From the NCBI RefSeq assembly GCF_025420585.1, contig NZ_JAOEGB010000009.1, positions 186,001 through 250,000 of the forward strand: 64,000 nucleotides of DNA. Direction: 5' to 3'. Position numbers and translations under genes: made by a program. Positions 7,226 through 16,813 of this stretch are shown in pieces. The stretch comes from Planotetraspora sp. A-T 1434 (GTDB lineage: Bacteria > Actinomycetota > Actinomycetes > Streptosporangiales > Streptosporangiaceae). A model generated the notes under the pieces. It was not told the DNA's origin. It did not search any database and was given only the letters and a program-made list of their open reading frames with translations. Position 1 is the first letter of the stretch, and each line of letters begins with the position of its first letter.

Positions 7226-10198
7226 GTGACATCACCCCCTACCGGGCGCGACGACGCTGAGGCGACTCCATGTCCCGGCACGGTTCCGGCAGGCTCCGCC
7301 GTACCGGACGGACCGGCATCGGATATATCGGCTCCCGCTATATCCGTAACGGTCCCGGACACGAGCGGCACGCCGGCCACAGAGGCACCGGCCGACATAA
7401 GTGCAACCGACATAAGTGCAACCGACACAAGCACAACCGACACAAGCACAACCGACATAAGCACAACCGATACAGCGGCAACGAGCACAGCGACAATCGG
7501 GACGGCGGCTCCGGACAGAGCCGCGACGGACGCCGCGGCTCGAGGTACAGAGGCGACACGCGTGAAAGGCAGGCGTGACCCCAGGGTCTCGCTCACCGCC
7601 ACAGCCGGGCTCGGCGTGGCGGGGGTCCTCGCTGCCCTGATCACCGGAGGCTCGTCCTCCGCGCTCGCGGCCATCGCCGGGGTCGTCACGGGCCTTCTGG
7701 CGTCGGTCTCGCTGATCGTGGCGGCATCTCGGATGGTGCCGGGGCACCGGCGGCAGCCTGCCGCCTGGCGATGGCTGGCCGGAGGCTCGCTGACCTGGCT
7801 GCTCGGCGTCGGCGTCCGCCCGGTCGCGGACGGCACCCCGTTCGTGCTGACCTTCGCCGACCTGTTGCTGCTCGTCGGCTCCATCCTGCTCGCGATCGGC
7901 TGCGGCCTGTCCGTGAAACCCCCGGCGTACAGCCGTGGCGTGTTCCGGCAGGCCACCGACGCCTATGTGGGCGCCGCGTCGATCTTCGCGGTGGCATGGG
8001 TGGCCCTGCTTGGGCCGGCCTTCCGGAAGGCGGAGGAGCCCGCCGCCTTCTTCTCCACACTGGCGCTGCCCGTCGTGTGCCTGCTCGCGGCCTGCGCCGT
8101 GGCGCCCGCCGTCGCCGCGTCCCGCTCGGGCAGCCGTACGGTCGGCCTGGCCGGTGTGGGTGTGCTCAGCGCGATAACCGTGGCCGAGGTGGCCACGGCG
8201 CTCGCCCGGCTCAGTGGCGACACCCCGCCCCTGGCGGCCGTCCTCGTCGCCCCGGCCGCGTTCCTCGTGCTCGCCGTCACGCCGTGGGTCGAGGAGCGCC
8301 GCGCCTGGAAGCCGCTGCCGGCGGCCCTCACGGCCGCCACGCCGCTCGTCCTGGCAGCCGTCGCCACGGTGGTCGTGACCCTCCACGCGATCGCCGGGAG
8401 CCATGACCCCGCCCTTCCCGTCGTCGCCGCCTCCGTCGTCCTGGTGCTGCTCGGGCGGCTGTTCGTGCTGCTCGTGGAGACCGCCGGGATGCGCCGCCTC
8501 GTCGATGTGGGCGAACAACAACTCCGTCAGCTGGCCGAGAACACGGGTGACGTCGTGCTGGTCTGCGACTTCGACGGCGTGATCCGGGAGATCGGCGCGG
8601 GTGTCGACGCGACGTACGGCTACCGCCCCGGCGATCTCGCCGGACACCCGATCTTCGACTACATCCACCCGGAGGACGTTCCGGGGATCCATGCGCTGCT
8701 GCGCAGGATCGCCGCCGCCGACGACGACGTCTCGCAGATCCACGCGAGTTGCCGGATCGCCTGCCGCGTCCGCGCGGCCGACGGCACATGGCGGCCCACC
8801 GAGTCGGTCGCCACCCGCCACGTCCGCGGCGAGGACCTCATCCTCGTCACCGTCCGGGACATGACCGACCAGGTCGCCCTGCGGAACCAGGTCACCCACC
8901 TCACCTTCCACGACGGGGTGACCGGGCTGCCCAACCGTGCCTACTTCGAGGAGCGCGCCCGGGAGGTGCTCGCCCGGCGGAGCGCCGGCCGCACCGCCGT
9001 GATCTTCCTCGACCTCGACGGCTTCACCGGGGTGAACGACTCGGTCGGCCACGCCAGCGGCGACTACCTGCTCGGTCAGGCCGCCCGCCGGCTGCGCTCC
9101 GCCGTACGGGCCGACGACACGCTGGCCCGATGGGGCGGCGACGAGTTCGCGGTGCTGCTGGAGGGCGGCGTGTCCAGCGGTACCGACGCGCAGACCGCCA
9201 TCGATCTCGCGGAACGGCTGGTCCGCGCGGTGTCGTCCGAGCCGTTCCGCGTCGCCGATCGGGACGTGGCGCTCACGGCCAGCGTCGGCGTGGCCTTCGC
9301 GGAGGACGGCCTGCCCGCGGGAGACCTCCTGCGCAACGCCGATGTCGCGATGTCGCGCGCCAAGGAGCTGGGCGGCCGCCGGGTCGAGGTCTTCGCCACG
9401 CACATGCACGCCGATGTCGTGCGCCGCCTGGAGATCGCCGCGGACCTGCAGCGGGCGCTGCTGGAGAACCAGTTCACCGTCGAGTATCAGCCCGTGGTCG
9501 ACCTGGCGACTTCCCGCGTCGCGGCGGTCGAGGCGCTGGTCCGGTGGTGGCGGGGCAGCACGTTCGTGCCTCCGGAACAGTTCCTCGGCCCGGCGGAGGA
9601 CACGGGGCTGATCGTGCCACTGAGCGAGTGGATCCTCCGGGAGGCGTGCCAGGAGGTGGCCGCCTGGCGGGCCTCGTCATGGGACATCGGCCTGTCGCTC
9701 AACCTGTCCGCCCGCCAGATCACCGCGCCCCGGTTCGTCGAGACCGTGTCCGAGGCGCTGGCCGAGAGCGGGCTGCCCGCGAGCGCGCTGACCCTCGAAG
9801 TGATCGAGGAGATGCTGGTCGAGGACGCCGATGACACGATCACCAAGCTCTCGGAGCTGCGAGCCCTCGGCGTACGGCTGGCCATCGACGACTTCGGCAC
9901 CGGCTACGCGTCGCTGGCCTTCCTCCGGCAGCTCCCGGTCGACATGATCAAGATCGACCCGTCGTTCGTCTCCGGACTCGGCCGCGACGAGACTCTCACC
10001 CTGCTGACCCGGACGATCGTACGGCTCGGCCACGACCTCGGCCTGATCGTCGTCGCCGAGGGCATCGAGCGTCCCGAGCAACTGGAGCTCCTGCGCGAGA
10101 TGGGCTGCACGAGGGGCCAGGGCTACCTGGTCGCCCGCCCGATGGCCGCCCGAGGAGTCGACTCCCTCATGCGCACCACCCTCCAGAACACCGCCTAA
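7226..10198 (+). CDS. Membrane GGDEF-EAL protein with PAS domain (c-di-GMP turnover)
   Basis: 990 aa. Layout: a Thr/Ala/Asp-rich cytoplasmic N-terminus (1-110) with pentapeptide repeats, a hydrophobic multi-helix region (about 115-420), a PAS domain (about 430-545), GGDEF and EAL. The diguanylate cyclase motif GGDEF (637-641) is intact, with an I-site RADD ending five residues upstream, suggesting product inhibition. The phosphodiesterase motif EAL (769-771, followed by VRW) is intact, as is DDFGTGYASL. Both activities are therefore possible; which dominates cannot be told. GTG 7226 follows a GGGAGGGG box. In actinomycetes c-di-GMP controls development (BldD), which is a plausible role here. 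It stands alone, followed by repeat array B. Confidence 0.93.
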   Translation: MTSPPTGRDDAEATPCPGTVPAGSAVPDGPASDISAPAISVTVPDTSGTPATEAPADISATDISATDTSTTDTSTTDISTTDTAATSTATIGTAAPDRAATDAAARGTEATRVKGRRDPRVSLTATAGLGVAGVLAALITGGSSSALAAIAGVVTGLLASVSLIVAASRMVPGHRRQPAAWRWLAGGSLTWLLGVGVRPVADGTPFVLTFADLLLLVGSILLAIGCGLSVKPPAYSRGVFRQATDAYVGAASIFAVAWVALLGPAFRKAEEPAAFFSTLALPVVCLLAACAVAPAVAASRSGSRTVGLAGVGVLSAITVAEVATALARLSGDTPPLAAVLVAPAAFLVLAVTPWVEERRAWKPLPAALTAATPLVLAAVATVVVTLHAIAGSHDPALPVVAASVVLVLLGRLFVLLVETAGMRRLVDVGEQQLRQLAENTGDVVLVCDFDGVIREIGAGVDATYGYRPGDLAGHPIFDYIHPEDVPGIHALLRRIAAADDDVSQIHASCRIACRVRAADGTWRPTESVATRHVRGEDLILVTVRDMTDQVALRNQVTHLTFHDGVTGLPNRAYFEERAREVLARRSAGRTAVIFLDLDGFTGVNDSVGHASGDYLLGQAARRLRSAVRADDTLARWGGDEFAVLLEGGVSSGTDAQTAIDLAERLVRAVSSEPFRVADRDVALTASVGVAFAEDGLPAGDLLRNADVAMSRAKELGGRRVEVFATHMHADVVRRLEIAADLQRALLENQFTVEYQPVVDLATSRVAAVEALVRWWRGSTFVPPEQFLGPAEDTGLIVPLSEWILREACQEVAAWRASSWDIGLSLNLSARQITAPRFVETVSEALAESGLPASALTLEVIEEMLVEDADDTITKLSELRALGVRLAIDDFGTGYASLAFLRQLPVDMIKIDPSFVSGLGRDETLTLLTRTIVRLGHDLGLIVVAEGIERPEQLELLREMGCTRGQGYLVARPMAARGVDSLMRTTLQNTA
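7393..7482. repeat. 15-bp tandem repeats in the GGDEF-EAL gene
   Basis: Five copies plus one degenerate copy of CGACATAAGTGCAAC or CGACACAAGCACAAC run in frame from 7393, giving T-D-x-S-[AT] pentapeptides near the N-terminus. Base composition is clearly less GC-rich than the rest of the gene. The repeat looks like a slippage-prone coding minisatellite in a disordered tail. Confidence 0.9.
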
Positions 10199-10207
10199 AA
10201 CCCCCCG

Positions 10208-10324
10208 CGTGATCATGCACGGGTTCCGCGACAGGTCGCCTGACGGGGCCCGACTCCGAGCGTGATCATGCAAGGTTTCCCGGGAAGCCCTCAGAGCTGC
10301 ACCGACGTCCATCGTGATCATGCA
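10208..10324 (+). repeat. Dispersed 53-bp repeat array B (3 copies)
   Basis: CGTGATCATGCA occurs at 10208-10219, 10261-10272 and 10313-10324, spaced 53 and 52 bases, starting 10 bases after the stop of the GGDEF-EAL gene. The first two cores are followed by GGGTTCC or GGTTTCCCGG, as in the other arrays. From 10325 to 10529 I see no gene; the stretch has short GAGC/GCGA-rich direct repeats and leads into the ilvB control region. Confidence 0.9.
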
Positions 10325-10529
10325 GAAGCAACCGGCATGCGAGGGGCGCTGCCGTGTCTGGACTGAGGAGCCGAGTGGGGAGCGAGGAACGAGCGACCCG
10401 AGCGACGAGGGCTGTGCTCTGTCGCGCGCCTGCGGCACGACCAACGGCCTCAAAGGCGCCCCGAGCCCGCGCGAGCGGAGCGAGCGCAATGAACGCTGTC
10501 CGGATGGTGAGATGGCTGTCCCAGATGAT

Positions 10530-10559
10530 TTGACGCGGAGGCTGTCGATCAGACATGGT
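10530..10559 (+). promoter_or_regulatory. Candidate ilvB promoter giving a leaderless leader peptide
   Basis: TTGACG (10530-10535) and CATGGT (10554-10559) are separated by 18 bases. Six bases after the second element is the ATG of the attenuator peptide, so transcription could start at or next to that ATG. No ribosome-binding site precedes the leader ORF, which fits a leaderless message. Assigned by eye. Confidence 0.45.
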
Positions 10560-10565
10560 GTAGCC

Positions 10566-10613
10566 ATGCATGGCGATGGGATCCTCGTAGTACTTCGCAG
10601 GCGCGCAGCCTGA
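10566..10613 (+). CDS. ilvB attenuator leader peptide
   Basis: 15 codons reading [15 protein letters not shown], then TGA. Five consecutive codons are Ile-Leu-Val-Val-Leu, the three amino acids whose synthesis the downstream ilvBNC genes serve. An intrinsic terminator (10636-10669) follows within 25 bases. This is the classic arrangement for transcription attenuation: ribosome stalling on uncharged BCAA tRNAs would favour an antiterminator. Attenuators upstream of actinobacterial ilvB are established knowledge; this peptide was read directly. It shares the Arg-Arg-x-Ala tail and the CAGGCGCGC stretch with the cimA leader at 36072. Confidence 0.85.
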   Translation: MHGDGILVVLRRRAA

Positions 10614-10635
10614 CGAAGCACTCGGTCCTGCGCGC

Positions 10636-10669
10636 GCCCCAGCTCCGCTCAGCGGACGGGGCATTTTTT
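10636..10669 (+). terminator. Intrinsic terminator of the ilvB attenuator
   Basis: GCCCC (10636-10640) pairs with GGGGC (10658-10662), and the inner arms TCCGCT (10644-10649) and AGCGGA (10651-10656) pair across a single base, followed by six T residues (10664-10669). It lies between the leader peptide and the ilvB ribosome-binding site, so it would stop transcription when BCAA tRNAs are charged. Confidence 0.85.
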
Positions 10670-10716
10670 ATGCCAGCAGACACCCAGCAGACAGCTCAGC
10701 CACAAGGAACGAGCCG

Positions 10717-12462
10717 ATGACCGAACAGATGACAGGTGCTCAGGCCCTCGTGAGGGCGCTGGAGCACGTCGGGGTCGACACGGTGTTCGGGATCCCGGGC
10801 GGCGCGATTCTCCCCGCCTACGATCCCCTCTACGACTCGACCAAGGTCCGGCACGTGCTTGTACGGCACGAGCAGGGCGCCGGCCACGCCGCCGAGGGGT
10901 ACGCGCAGGCCACGGGCAAGGTCGGGGTGTGCATGGCGACCAGCGGCCCGGGGGCGACGAACCTGGTCACGCCGATCGCGGACGCCTACATGGACTCGGT
11001 GCCGATCGTCGCGATCACCGGGCAGGTGTCGACTCCGCTGATCGGGACGGACGCCTTCCAGGAGGCGGACATCTCCGGCATCACGATGCCGATCACCAAG
11101 CACAACTTCCTGGTGACCCACGCCGACGACATTCCCCGGATCATCGCCGAGGCGTTTCACATCGCGTCCACGGGCCGCCCCGGCCCTGTGCTGGTGGACA
11201 TCGCCAAGGACGCGCTCCAGACGATGACCACGTTCTCCTGGCCGCCGGTCATGCAGCTTCCCGGCTACCGGCCGGTGACCCGGCCGCATTCCAAGCAGAT
11301 CCGCGAGGCCGCCAAGCTGATGATCGAGGCCAAGAGGCCGGTCCTCTACGTCGGCGGCGGCGTGCACAAGGCGCGCGCCTCGTCGGAGCTGCTCGAACTG
11401 GCCGAGCTGACGGGCATCCCGGTTGTGACCACGCTGATGGCGCGCGGCACGTTCCCCGACAGCCACCCGCAGCACATGGGCATGCCGGGCATGCACGGCA
11501 GCGTCTCGGCGGTCGGGACCCTGCAGCGCTCGGATCTGCTGATCGCGCTCGGCACTCGGTTCGACGACCGCGTGACCGGCCAGCTGTCCAGCTTCGCGCC
11601 GAACGCCAAGGTCATCCACGCCGACATCGACCCGGCGGAGATCTCCAAGAACCGCCACGCGGACGTGCCGATCGTGGGCGACTGCCGCGAGGTGCTCGGT
11701 GACCTGGTCAACGCGGTGCGCAACGAGCACAACGAGGGCCGCAAGGGCGACTACGCCGACTGGTGGCGGGTCCTCAACGGCTACAAGGAGACCTACCCGC
11801 TGGGCTACGACCAGTACGAGGACGGCTCCCTGGCCCCGCAGTACGTCATGGAGCGGCTGAGCGCGCTCGTCGGCCCGGACGCGATCTACACCGCGGGCGT
11901 CGGCCAGCACCAGATGTGGGCGGCGCAGTTCATCGGCTATGAGAACCCGGGGACGTTCATCAACTCGGGCGGCGCGGGCACGATGGGCTTCGCCGTCCCG
12001 GCCGCCATGGGCGCCAAGATGGGCCGGCCGGACGCCACGGTGTGGTGCATCGACGGCGACGGCTGCTTCCAGATGACCAACCAGGAGCTTGCCACCTGCG
12101 CCATCGAGGGCGTGCCCATCAAGGTGGCGGTCATCAACAACGGTAACCTCGGCATGATCAGGCAGTGGCAGACGCTGTTCTACGACGAGCGGTACTCCAA
12201 CAGCGACCTGAACAGGGTCAAGCGGATTCCGGACTTCGTGAAGCTGGCCGAGGCCTACGGGTGCGTCGGCCTGCGGTGCGAGCGGCCGGAGGACGTCGAC
12301 GCCACCATCCAGAAGGCCATGGAGATCAACGACGTGCCCGTCGTGATCGACTTCGTCGTCCACCAGGACGCGATGGTCTGGCCGATGGTCGCCGCCGGCA
12401 CCAGCAACGACGACATCAAGTACGCCCGCGACATGGCGCCGAAGTGGGAGAGCGAAGAATGA
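10717..12462 (+). CDS. ilvB: Acetolactate synthase large (catalytic) subunit
   Basis: 581 aa, normal length. It condenses two pyruvates, or pyruvate with 2-oxobutyrate, using ThDP, FAD and Mg2+: the first common step of valine, leucine and isoleucine synthesis. Seen: the catalytic Glu52 in [14 protein letters not shown], the TSGPGATN loop, and the ThDP/Mg motif from [14 protein letters not shown] to INN. The ATG at 10717 has AAGGAA about 10 bases upstream. It heads an ilvB-ilvN-ilvC operon with a 49-bp gap to ilvN and is preceded by a complete attenuator. The regulatory subunit follows directly, so valine feedback inhibition through IlvN is expected. Confidence 0.97.
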   Translation: MTEQMTGAQALVRALEHVGVDTVFGIPGGAILPAYDPLYDSTKVRHVLVRHEQGAGHAAEGYAQATGKVGVCMATSGPGATNLVTPIADAYMDSVPIVAITGQVSTPLIGTDAFQEADISGITMPITKHNFLVTHADDIPRIIAEAFHIASTGRPGPVLVDIAKDALQTMTTFSWPPVMQLPGYRPVTRPHSKQIREAAKLMIEAKRPVLYVGGGVHKARASSELLELAELTGIPVVTTLMARGTFPDSHPQHMGMPGMHGSVSAVGTLQRSDLLIALGTRFDDRVTGQLSSFAPNAKVIHADIDPAEISKNRHADVPIVGDCREVLGDLVNAVRNEHNEGRKGDYADWWRVLNGYKETYPLGYDQYEDGSLAPQYVMERLSALVGPDAIYTAGVGQHQMWAAQFIGYENPGTFINSGGAGTMGFAVPAAMGAKMGRPDATVWCIDGDGCFQMTNQELATCAIEGVPIKVAVINNGNLGMIRQWQTLFYDERYSNSDLNRVKRIPDFVKLAEAYGCVGLRCERPEDVDATIQKAMEINDVPVVIDFVVHQDAMVWPMVAAGTSNDDIKYARDMAPKWESEE

Positions 12463-12511
12463 GCGACCGGGGCAACGGGACCTGCGCCAAGGGCGCCAAG
12501 GGGAGGGCCGC

Positions 12512-13036
12512 ATGAGCCGTCATACGCTGTCCGTTCTGGTGGAGAACAAGCCGGGTGTCCTGGCTCGGGTCGCGGCGCTGTTCAGCCGCCGCGGGTTCAA
12601 CATCGACTCGCTGGCCGTCGGGCCGACCGAGCACGACGACATCTCGCGGATGACCATCGTGGTCAACGTGGAGGAGCTCCCGCTGGAGCAGGTGACCAAG
12701 CAGCTCAACAAGCTCGTCAACGTCCTCAAGATCGTGGAGCTCGACAACAGCCTGTCGGTGCAGCGCGAGCTGATGCTGATCAAGGTCAGGACCGACGCCG
12801 AGAGCCGGTCGCACGTCCTGGAGCTGGTCAACCTGTTCCGCGCCCGCTGCGTCGACGTCGCCCCGGACGCGGTGACGATCGAGGTCACCGGCACGACGGA
12901 CAAGCTGGAGGCGTTCGTCAGGGTGCTGGAGCCGTATGGCATAAAGGAGCTCGTGCAGTCGGGCATGGTGGCCATCGGCCGCGGCGCCCGTTCCATCACC
13001 GACCGCTCGCTGCGGGCACTCGACCGCATCGCCTAG
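12512..13036 (+). CDS. ilvN: Acetolactate synthase small (regulatory) subunit
   Basis: 174 aa. The N-terminal ACT domain (about 4-78; LSVLVENKPGVLARVAALFSRRGFNI) binds the feedback inhibitor valine, and the C-terminal ALS_ss_C domain (about 85-160) contacts and activates IlvB. The length is typical of the long actinobacterial form. ATG 12512 is preceded by GGGGAGGG. It is co-transcribed with ilvB and ilvC; a stable hairpin sits in the short gap before ilvC. Confidence 0.96.
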   Translation: MSRHTLSVLVENKPGVLARVAALFSRRGFNIDSLAVGPTEHDDISRMTIVVNVEELPLEQVTKQLNKLVNVLKIVELDNSLSVQRELMLIKVRTDAESRSHVLELVNLFRARCVDVAPDAVTIEVTGTTDKLEAFVRVLEPYGIKELVQSGMVAIGRGARSITDRSLRALDRIA

Positions 13037-14116
<1,080 letters not shown>

Positions 14117-14210
14117 GGCCCTGAGCCCAGCCGGTTGCGGTCGGTTAGGCCCGGTCCCCGGCCGTTCGCGATTTTAGGCCGGTCCCGGCCTTGCCAACGC
14201 GTACGCCGAC

Positions 14211-14343
14211 CGTGATCATGTGGCTTGCATGATCACGGGCGGCGTACGGCCAGGTCGGCACGGCAACCCAAGACCCTGTGCATGATCGCGTGTGGCGTAG
14301 GGCCAGGCTGGCACGGCAGGCCGGGACCCTGTGCATGATCACG
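14211..14343 (-). repeat. Dispersed 53-bp repeat array C between convergent ilvC and dacB
   Basis: TGCATGATCACG cores lie at 14226-14237, 14279-14290 (TGCATGATCGCG) and 14332-14343, each 53 bases apart, plus an oppositely oriented half copy CGTGATCATG at 14211-14220. The 14211 and 14226 copies face each other and form an imperfect inverted repeat. Each interval keeps GGCGTA-GGCCAG and ends in GACCCTG. The array fills most of the gap between the two gene ends. Confidence 0.9.
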
Positions 14344-14357
14344 GGGGGTGGGGTGGC

Positions 14358-15971
14358 TCAGCAGCCCACGGGTTTGAGCCAGGAGCACTCCAGGTCGCCG
14401 GTCGGCGGAGCGCCCATGAGGATCACCGCGGTCCCGTCCACGGGGGCCGACCGCCTGAACTGGGCGAGCCGTACGGCGATCCGGTCCTCGAGGTCCTTGG
14501 GCGGATCCTCCGACAGGAAGTTGTTCGCCAGGATCGAGAAGACCAGCGGCTCGCCGTCGGCGCTTCTCACGTAGCCCGACAGCGCGGTGACACCGGTGAG
14601 CGTGCCGGTCTTGGCGTGAACATTGCCCGCCGCCGGGGTGCCGCGCATCCTGCTGCGGAGGGTGCCTCCGGTGATCCGGTCGGGGTCGCCCGCGACCGGC
14701 AGCGAGCCGTACCACGTCGTGAACCACGGCTTGCTCCGCACGGCGACCAGCAGTGACGTGAGGCCCGCGGGCGTCAGGCCGTCGGCGCGGGAGAGGCCGG
14801 AGCCGTCCCGCAGTCGCAGCGTCTCGACGCCGTTGGCCTTGGCGAACGCCTCGGTGACGGCCAGCCCGGCGGCCCAGGTGCCCTGCCCGGAGACCTTGCG
14901 CCCCATCGTCTTGGTCAGGATCTCGGCGTGCATGTTGTTGCTCAGCTTCATGAACGGGACCAGAAGGCGGCTCAGCGGGATGGACTCGTGGGTCGCCAGT
15001 GCCGTCGCCCCTTCCGGCGCGCCCCCGCGCACGGTCGGACCGAGGACGCGGACGCCGTGGTTCGCCAGGCGCTCGCGGAACAGCGACGCCGCGTAGAGCG
15101 TGGGGTCCCACACCGACATCCACTCGTCGTGGCGGTCGGCCACGGTCCCCGTGACCACGATCGTGTTGGTGCCGTGTTCCCGGTTGACCTTCACGTCGGT
15201 GCTGGTGCCGGTGACCGCTCTGTTCACGATCTTCACGTAGTCGGTCTCCGGCGTGACGGACACCTTGGCGCGGTCTCCCTGGGCGTCGCCCGGTGTCACC
15301 GTGACCTTCACCGATCCGGCGTCGTAGTCCGTGTCGGGTGACGCGGTCAGCGCCGAGATCTGGCCCGCGTAGTTGTACGGCTCGTCGTCCCAGGTCCAGT
15401 CGGCGCCGAGCCGTACATCGTCGAACCAGGTGTCGTCGGCGACCAGCCGTCCCCTGACCACGGTGATCCCCTCCGCGGCGACCTTGGCGGCCAGCGCGTC
15501 GTAGTCGGCGGCGAGCATGGTCGGATCGCCCGTGCCCTTCAGCACCAGGTCGCCGGTGATCCTCGGCCCCGACCTCGACGTGGCGAGGACCTGGGTGCGG
15601 AACCGGTGGTCCAGCCCCAGCGTCTCCACGGCGGCCGCCGAGGTGAGCAGCTTGTTGTTGGAGGCGGGCGTGAACAGCTTGTCCGCGTCCACGGCGTACA
15701 GGTCCTCGCCGGTCGCGGCGCTCTTCACGACCACGCCCGCGCGGGCGGCCGTGAGGCGGGGATCGCTGAGGATCTGGTCGATATCGTGGGTGAGGTCGGC
15801 GACGCCGGGCGCGGCATCGTGAGCGCTGGCCGGAAGGCCAGGGCCCGCGACTCCCGCCACCAGTGCCGCGCCGGCCAGCATTATCGGAATTCTTCGTGAT
15901 AACCGCACTGTCGGCTCCCGGATGAGCTTCCGGATGGCATGCCCCGAGCGTGGCTCGCGGCGGCGCATCAC
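14358..15971 (-). CDS. dacB: D-alanyl-D-alanine carboxypeptidase/endopeptidase (PBP4-type, peptidase S13)
   Basis: Up to 537 aa with an N-terminal Sec signal (IPIMLAGAALVAGVAGPGLPASA). It trims the pentapeptide of peptidoglycan outside the membrane. Active-site motifs of the penicillin-binding fold are all present: SxxK (ASNNK, about residue 106), SxN (LSNN, about 342) and KTG (HAKTGTLTG, about 452). The two FYG/DDVRLGADWTWDDEPY-type insert domains of S13 peptidases precede the second motif. The ATG at 15971 gives a rather long n-region; a downstream GTG (VRLSRR) is possible. Single gene, convergent with ilvC. Confidence 0.93.
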   Translation of the reverse strand: MMRRREPRSGHAIRKLIREPTVRLSRRIPIMLAGAALVAGVAGPGLPASAHDAAPGVADLTHDIDQILSDPRLTAARAGVVVKSAATGEDLYAVDADKLFTPASNNKLLTSAAAVETLGLDHRFRTQVLATSRSGPRITGDLVLKGTGDPTMLAADYDALAAKVAAEGITVVRGRLVADDTWFDDVRLGADWTWDDEPYNYAGQISALTASPDTDYDAGSVKVTVTPGDAQGDRAKVSVTPETDYVKIVNRAVTGTSTDVKVNREHGTNTIVVTGTVADRHDEWMSVWDPTLYAASLFRERLANHGVRVLGPTVRGGAPEGATALATHESIPLSRLLVPFMKLSNNMHAEILTKTMGRKVSGQGTWAAGLAVTEAFAKANGVETLRLRDGSGLSRADGLTPAGLTSLLVAVRSKPWFTTWYGSLPVAGDPDRITGGTLRSRMRGTPAAGNVHAKTGTLTGVTALSGYVRSADGEPLVFSILANNFLSEDPPKDLEDRIAVRLAQFRRSAPVDGTAVILMGAPPTGDLECSWLKPVGC

Positions 15972-16073
15972 AAGAGAGATTTGCGCATCTGTCCGGTATA
16001 CCCAGAGGAGCCCCGCCTGGCCGCGCGGGGCCCCAGGAGACCGCGCTCCTGCGGAGCCGACATCAGGAGGACC

Positions 16074-16157
16074 ACGGGGCCGCGCTCAGGCGGGGGCCGA
16101 CACCAGGAACACCCACGAACACGGGGCCGCGCTCAGGCGGGGGCCGACACCAGGAAC
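16074..16157. repeat. 37-bp direct repeat duplicating the 3' end of the FHA gene
   Basis: The 37-base block starting ACGGGGCCGCGCTCAGGCGG occurs at 16074-16110 and 16121-16157, 47 bases apart. The second copy contains the last codons and stop of the DUF1707-FHA gene, so the first is a duplicated gene tail lying just past the stop. A weaker third relative (CCGCGCTCCTGCGGAGCCGA) lies at about 16041. Confidence 0.85.
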
Positions 16158-16666
16158 GCGCAGTCGCCGAAGGCCACCTCGTCACCGGCCCGCACGCGCG
16201 CCGGGCCGACCAGGCGCCAGCCGTTCAGCCTGGTCCCGTTCATCGAGCCCAGATCGACGAGCAACCAGGAGTCGTTCTCGCGCCGCAGTTCGGCGTGGAC
16301 CCTGGAGACCGTGAGGTCCGAGAGCACAAGGTCGCACGCCGAGCCCCGGCCCACGACGTAGCGGATGCGGCTGTCGACCGGCAGCGCCAGCCGGGGGAGG
16401 CGCGGCCGGCGCCAGGCGGTCTCGATCCGGCTGGTGAGGTCGGACACCGAGGCGACGGCCTCGGTGATCCGCCTGCGCCAGCGCCCGCGATGCGGGAGAT
16501 CCGAGATCAGCTCATCCAGCTCGCTGCGGCTACGCGCGCGCAGCGCCATGTCGACTCGGCCGACGAAGGTGTCCATCGACAGGCGTCCCTCGGCGGCGCG
16601 GTCGCGGAGCTCGTTGAGGGCGCGCTCGCGATCCCCGTCCGAGGCGCGAACCGGGGGAGAGCTCAT
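16133..16666 (-). CDS. DUF1707-FHA domain protein
   Basis: 177 aa from ATG 16666 (MSSPPVRASDGDRERAL). The N-terminal DUF1707 domain (about 5-57) has the usual R-x-S-D-x-[DE]-R-E and GRL-x-x-x-[ET]-F-x-R motifs. A basic linker follows, then a C-terminal FHA domain (about 100-170) with VGRGSACDLVLSD, SRVHAEL and GSMNGTRLNG, containing the phosphothreonine-binding Arg, Ser-Arg-x-His and Asn residues. FHA domains read Ser/Thr-kinase phosphorylation, so a signalling adaptor role is likely; partners are unknown. An upstream in-frame start at 16711 would add 15 unrelated residues. Confidence 0.85.
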   Translation of the reverse strand: MSSPPVRASDGDRERALNELRDRAAEGRLSMDTFVGRVDMALRARSRSELDELISDLPHRGRWRRRITEAVASVSDLTSRIETAWRRPRLPRLALPVDSRIRYVVGRGSACDLVLSDLTVSRVHAELRRENDSWLLVDLGSMNGTRLNGWRLVGPARVRAGDEVAFGDCAFLVSAPA

Positions 16667-16728
16667 GATTGGAGTATCCGACGGAGTAACGCGAGGTGTC
16701 CAGAAGACCATCGCATTCCCTCCCTTTT

Positions 16729-16747
16729 CCGGACCTTGCCGGTCCGG
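16729..16747. terminator. Hairpin between the CAP-domain and FHA genes
   Basis: CCGGACC (16729-16735) and GGTCCGG (16741-16747) form a 7-bp stem around TTGCC, with outer CCCTCC and GGAGGG able to extend it past a bulge. It lies just downstream of the CAP-domain gene on the minus strand. On that strand it is followed by A residues, not U, so intrinsic termination is doubtful. Confidence 0.35.
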
Positions 16748-16813
16748 GGAGGGTCCTGCTCTTTAAGATTCTCTGCCCAATCGCGCCGCCGGGCCGCTCC
16801 CCACCACGACTTC

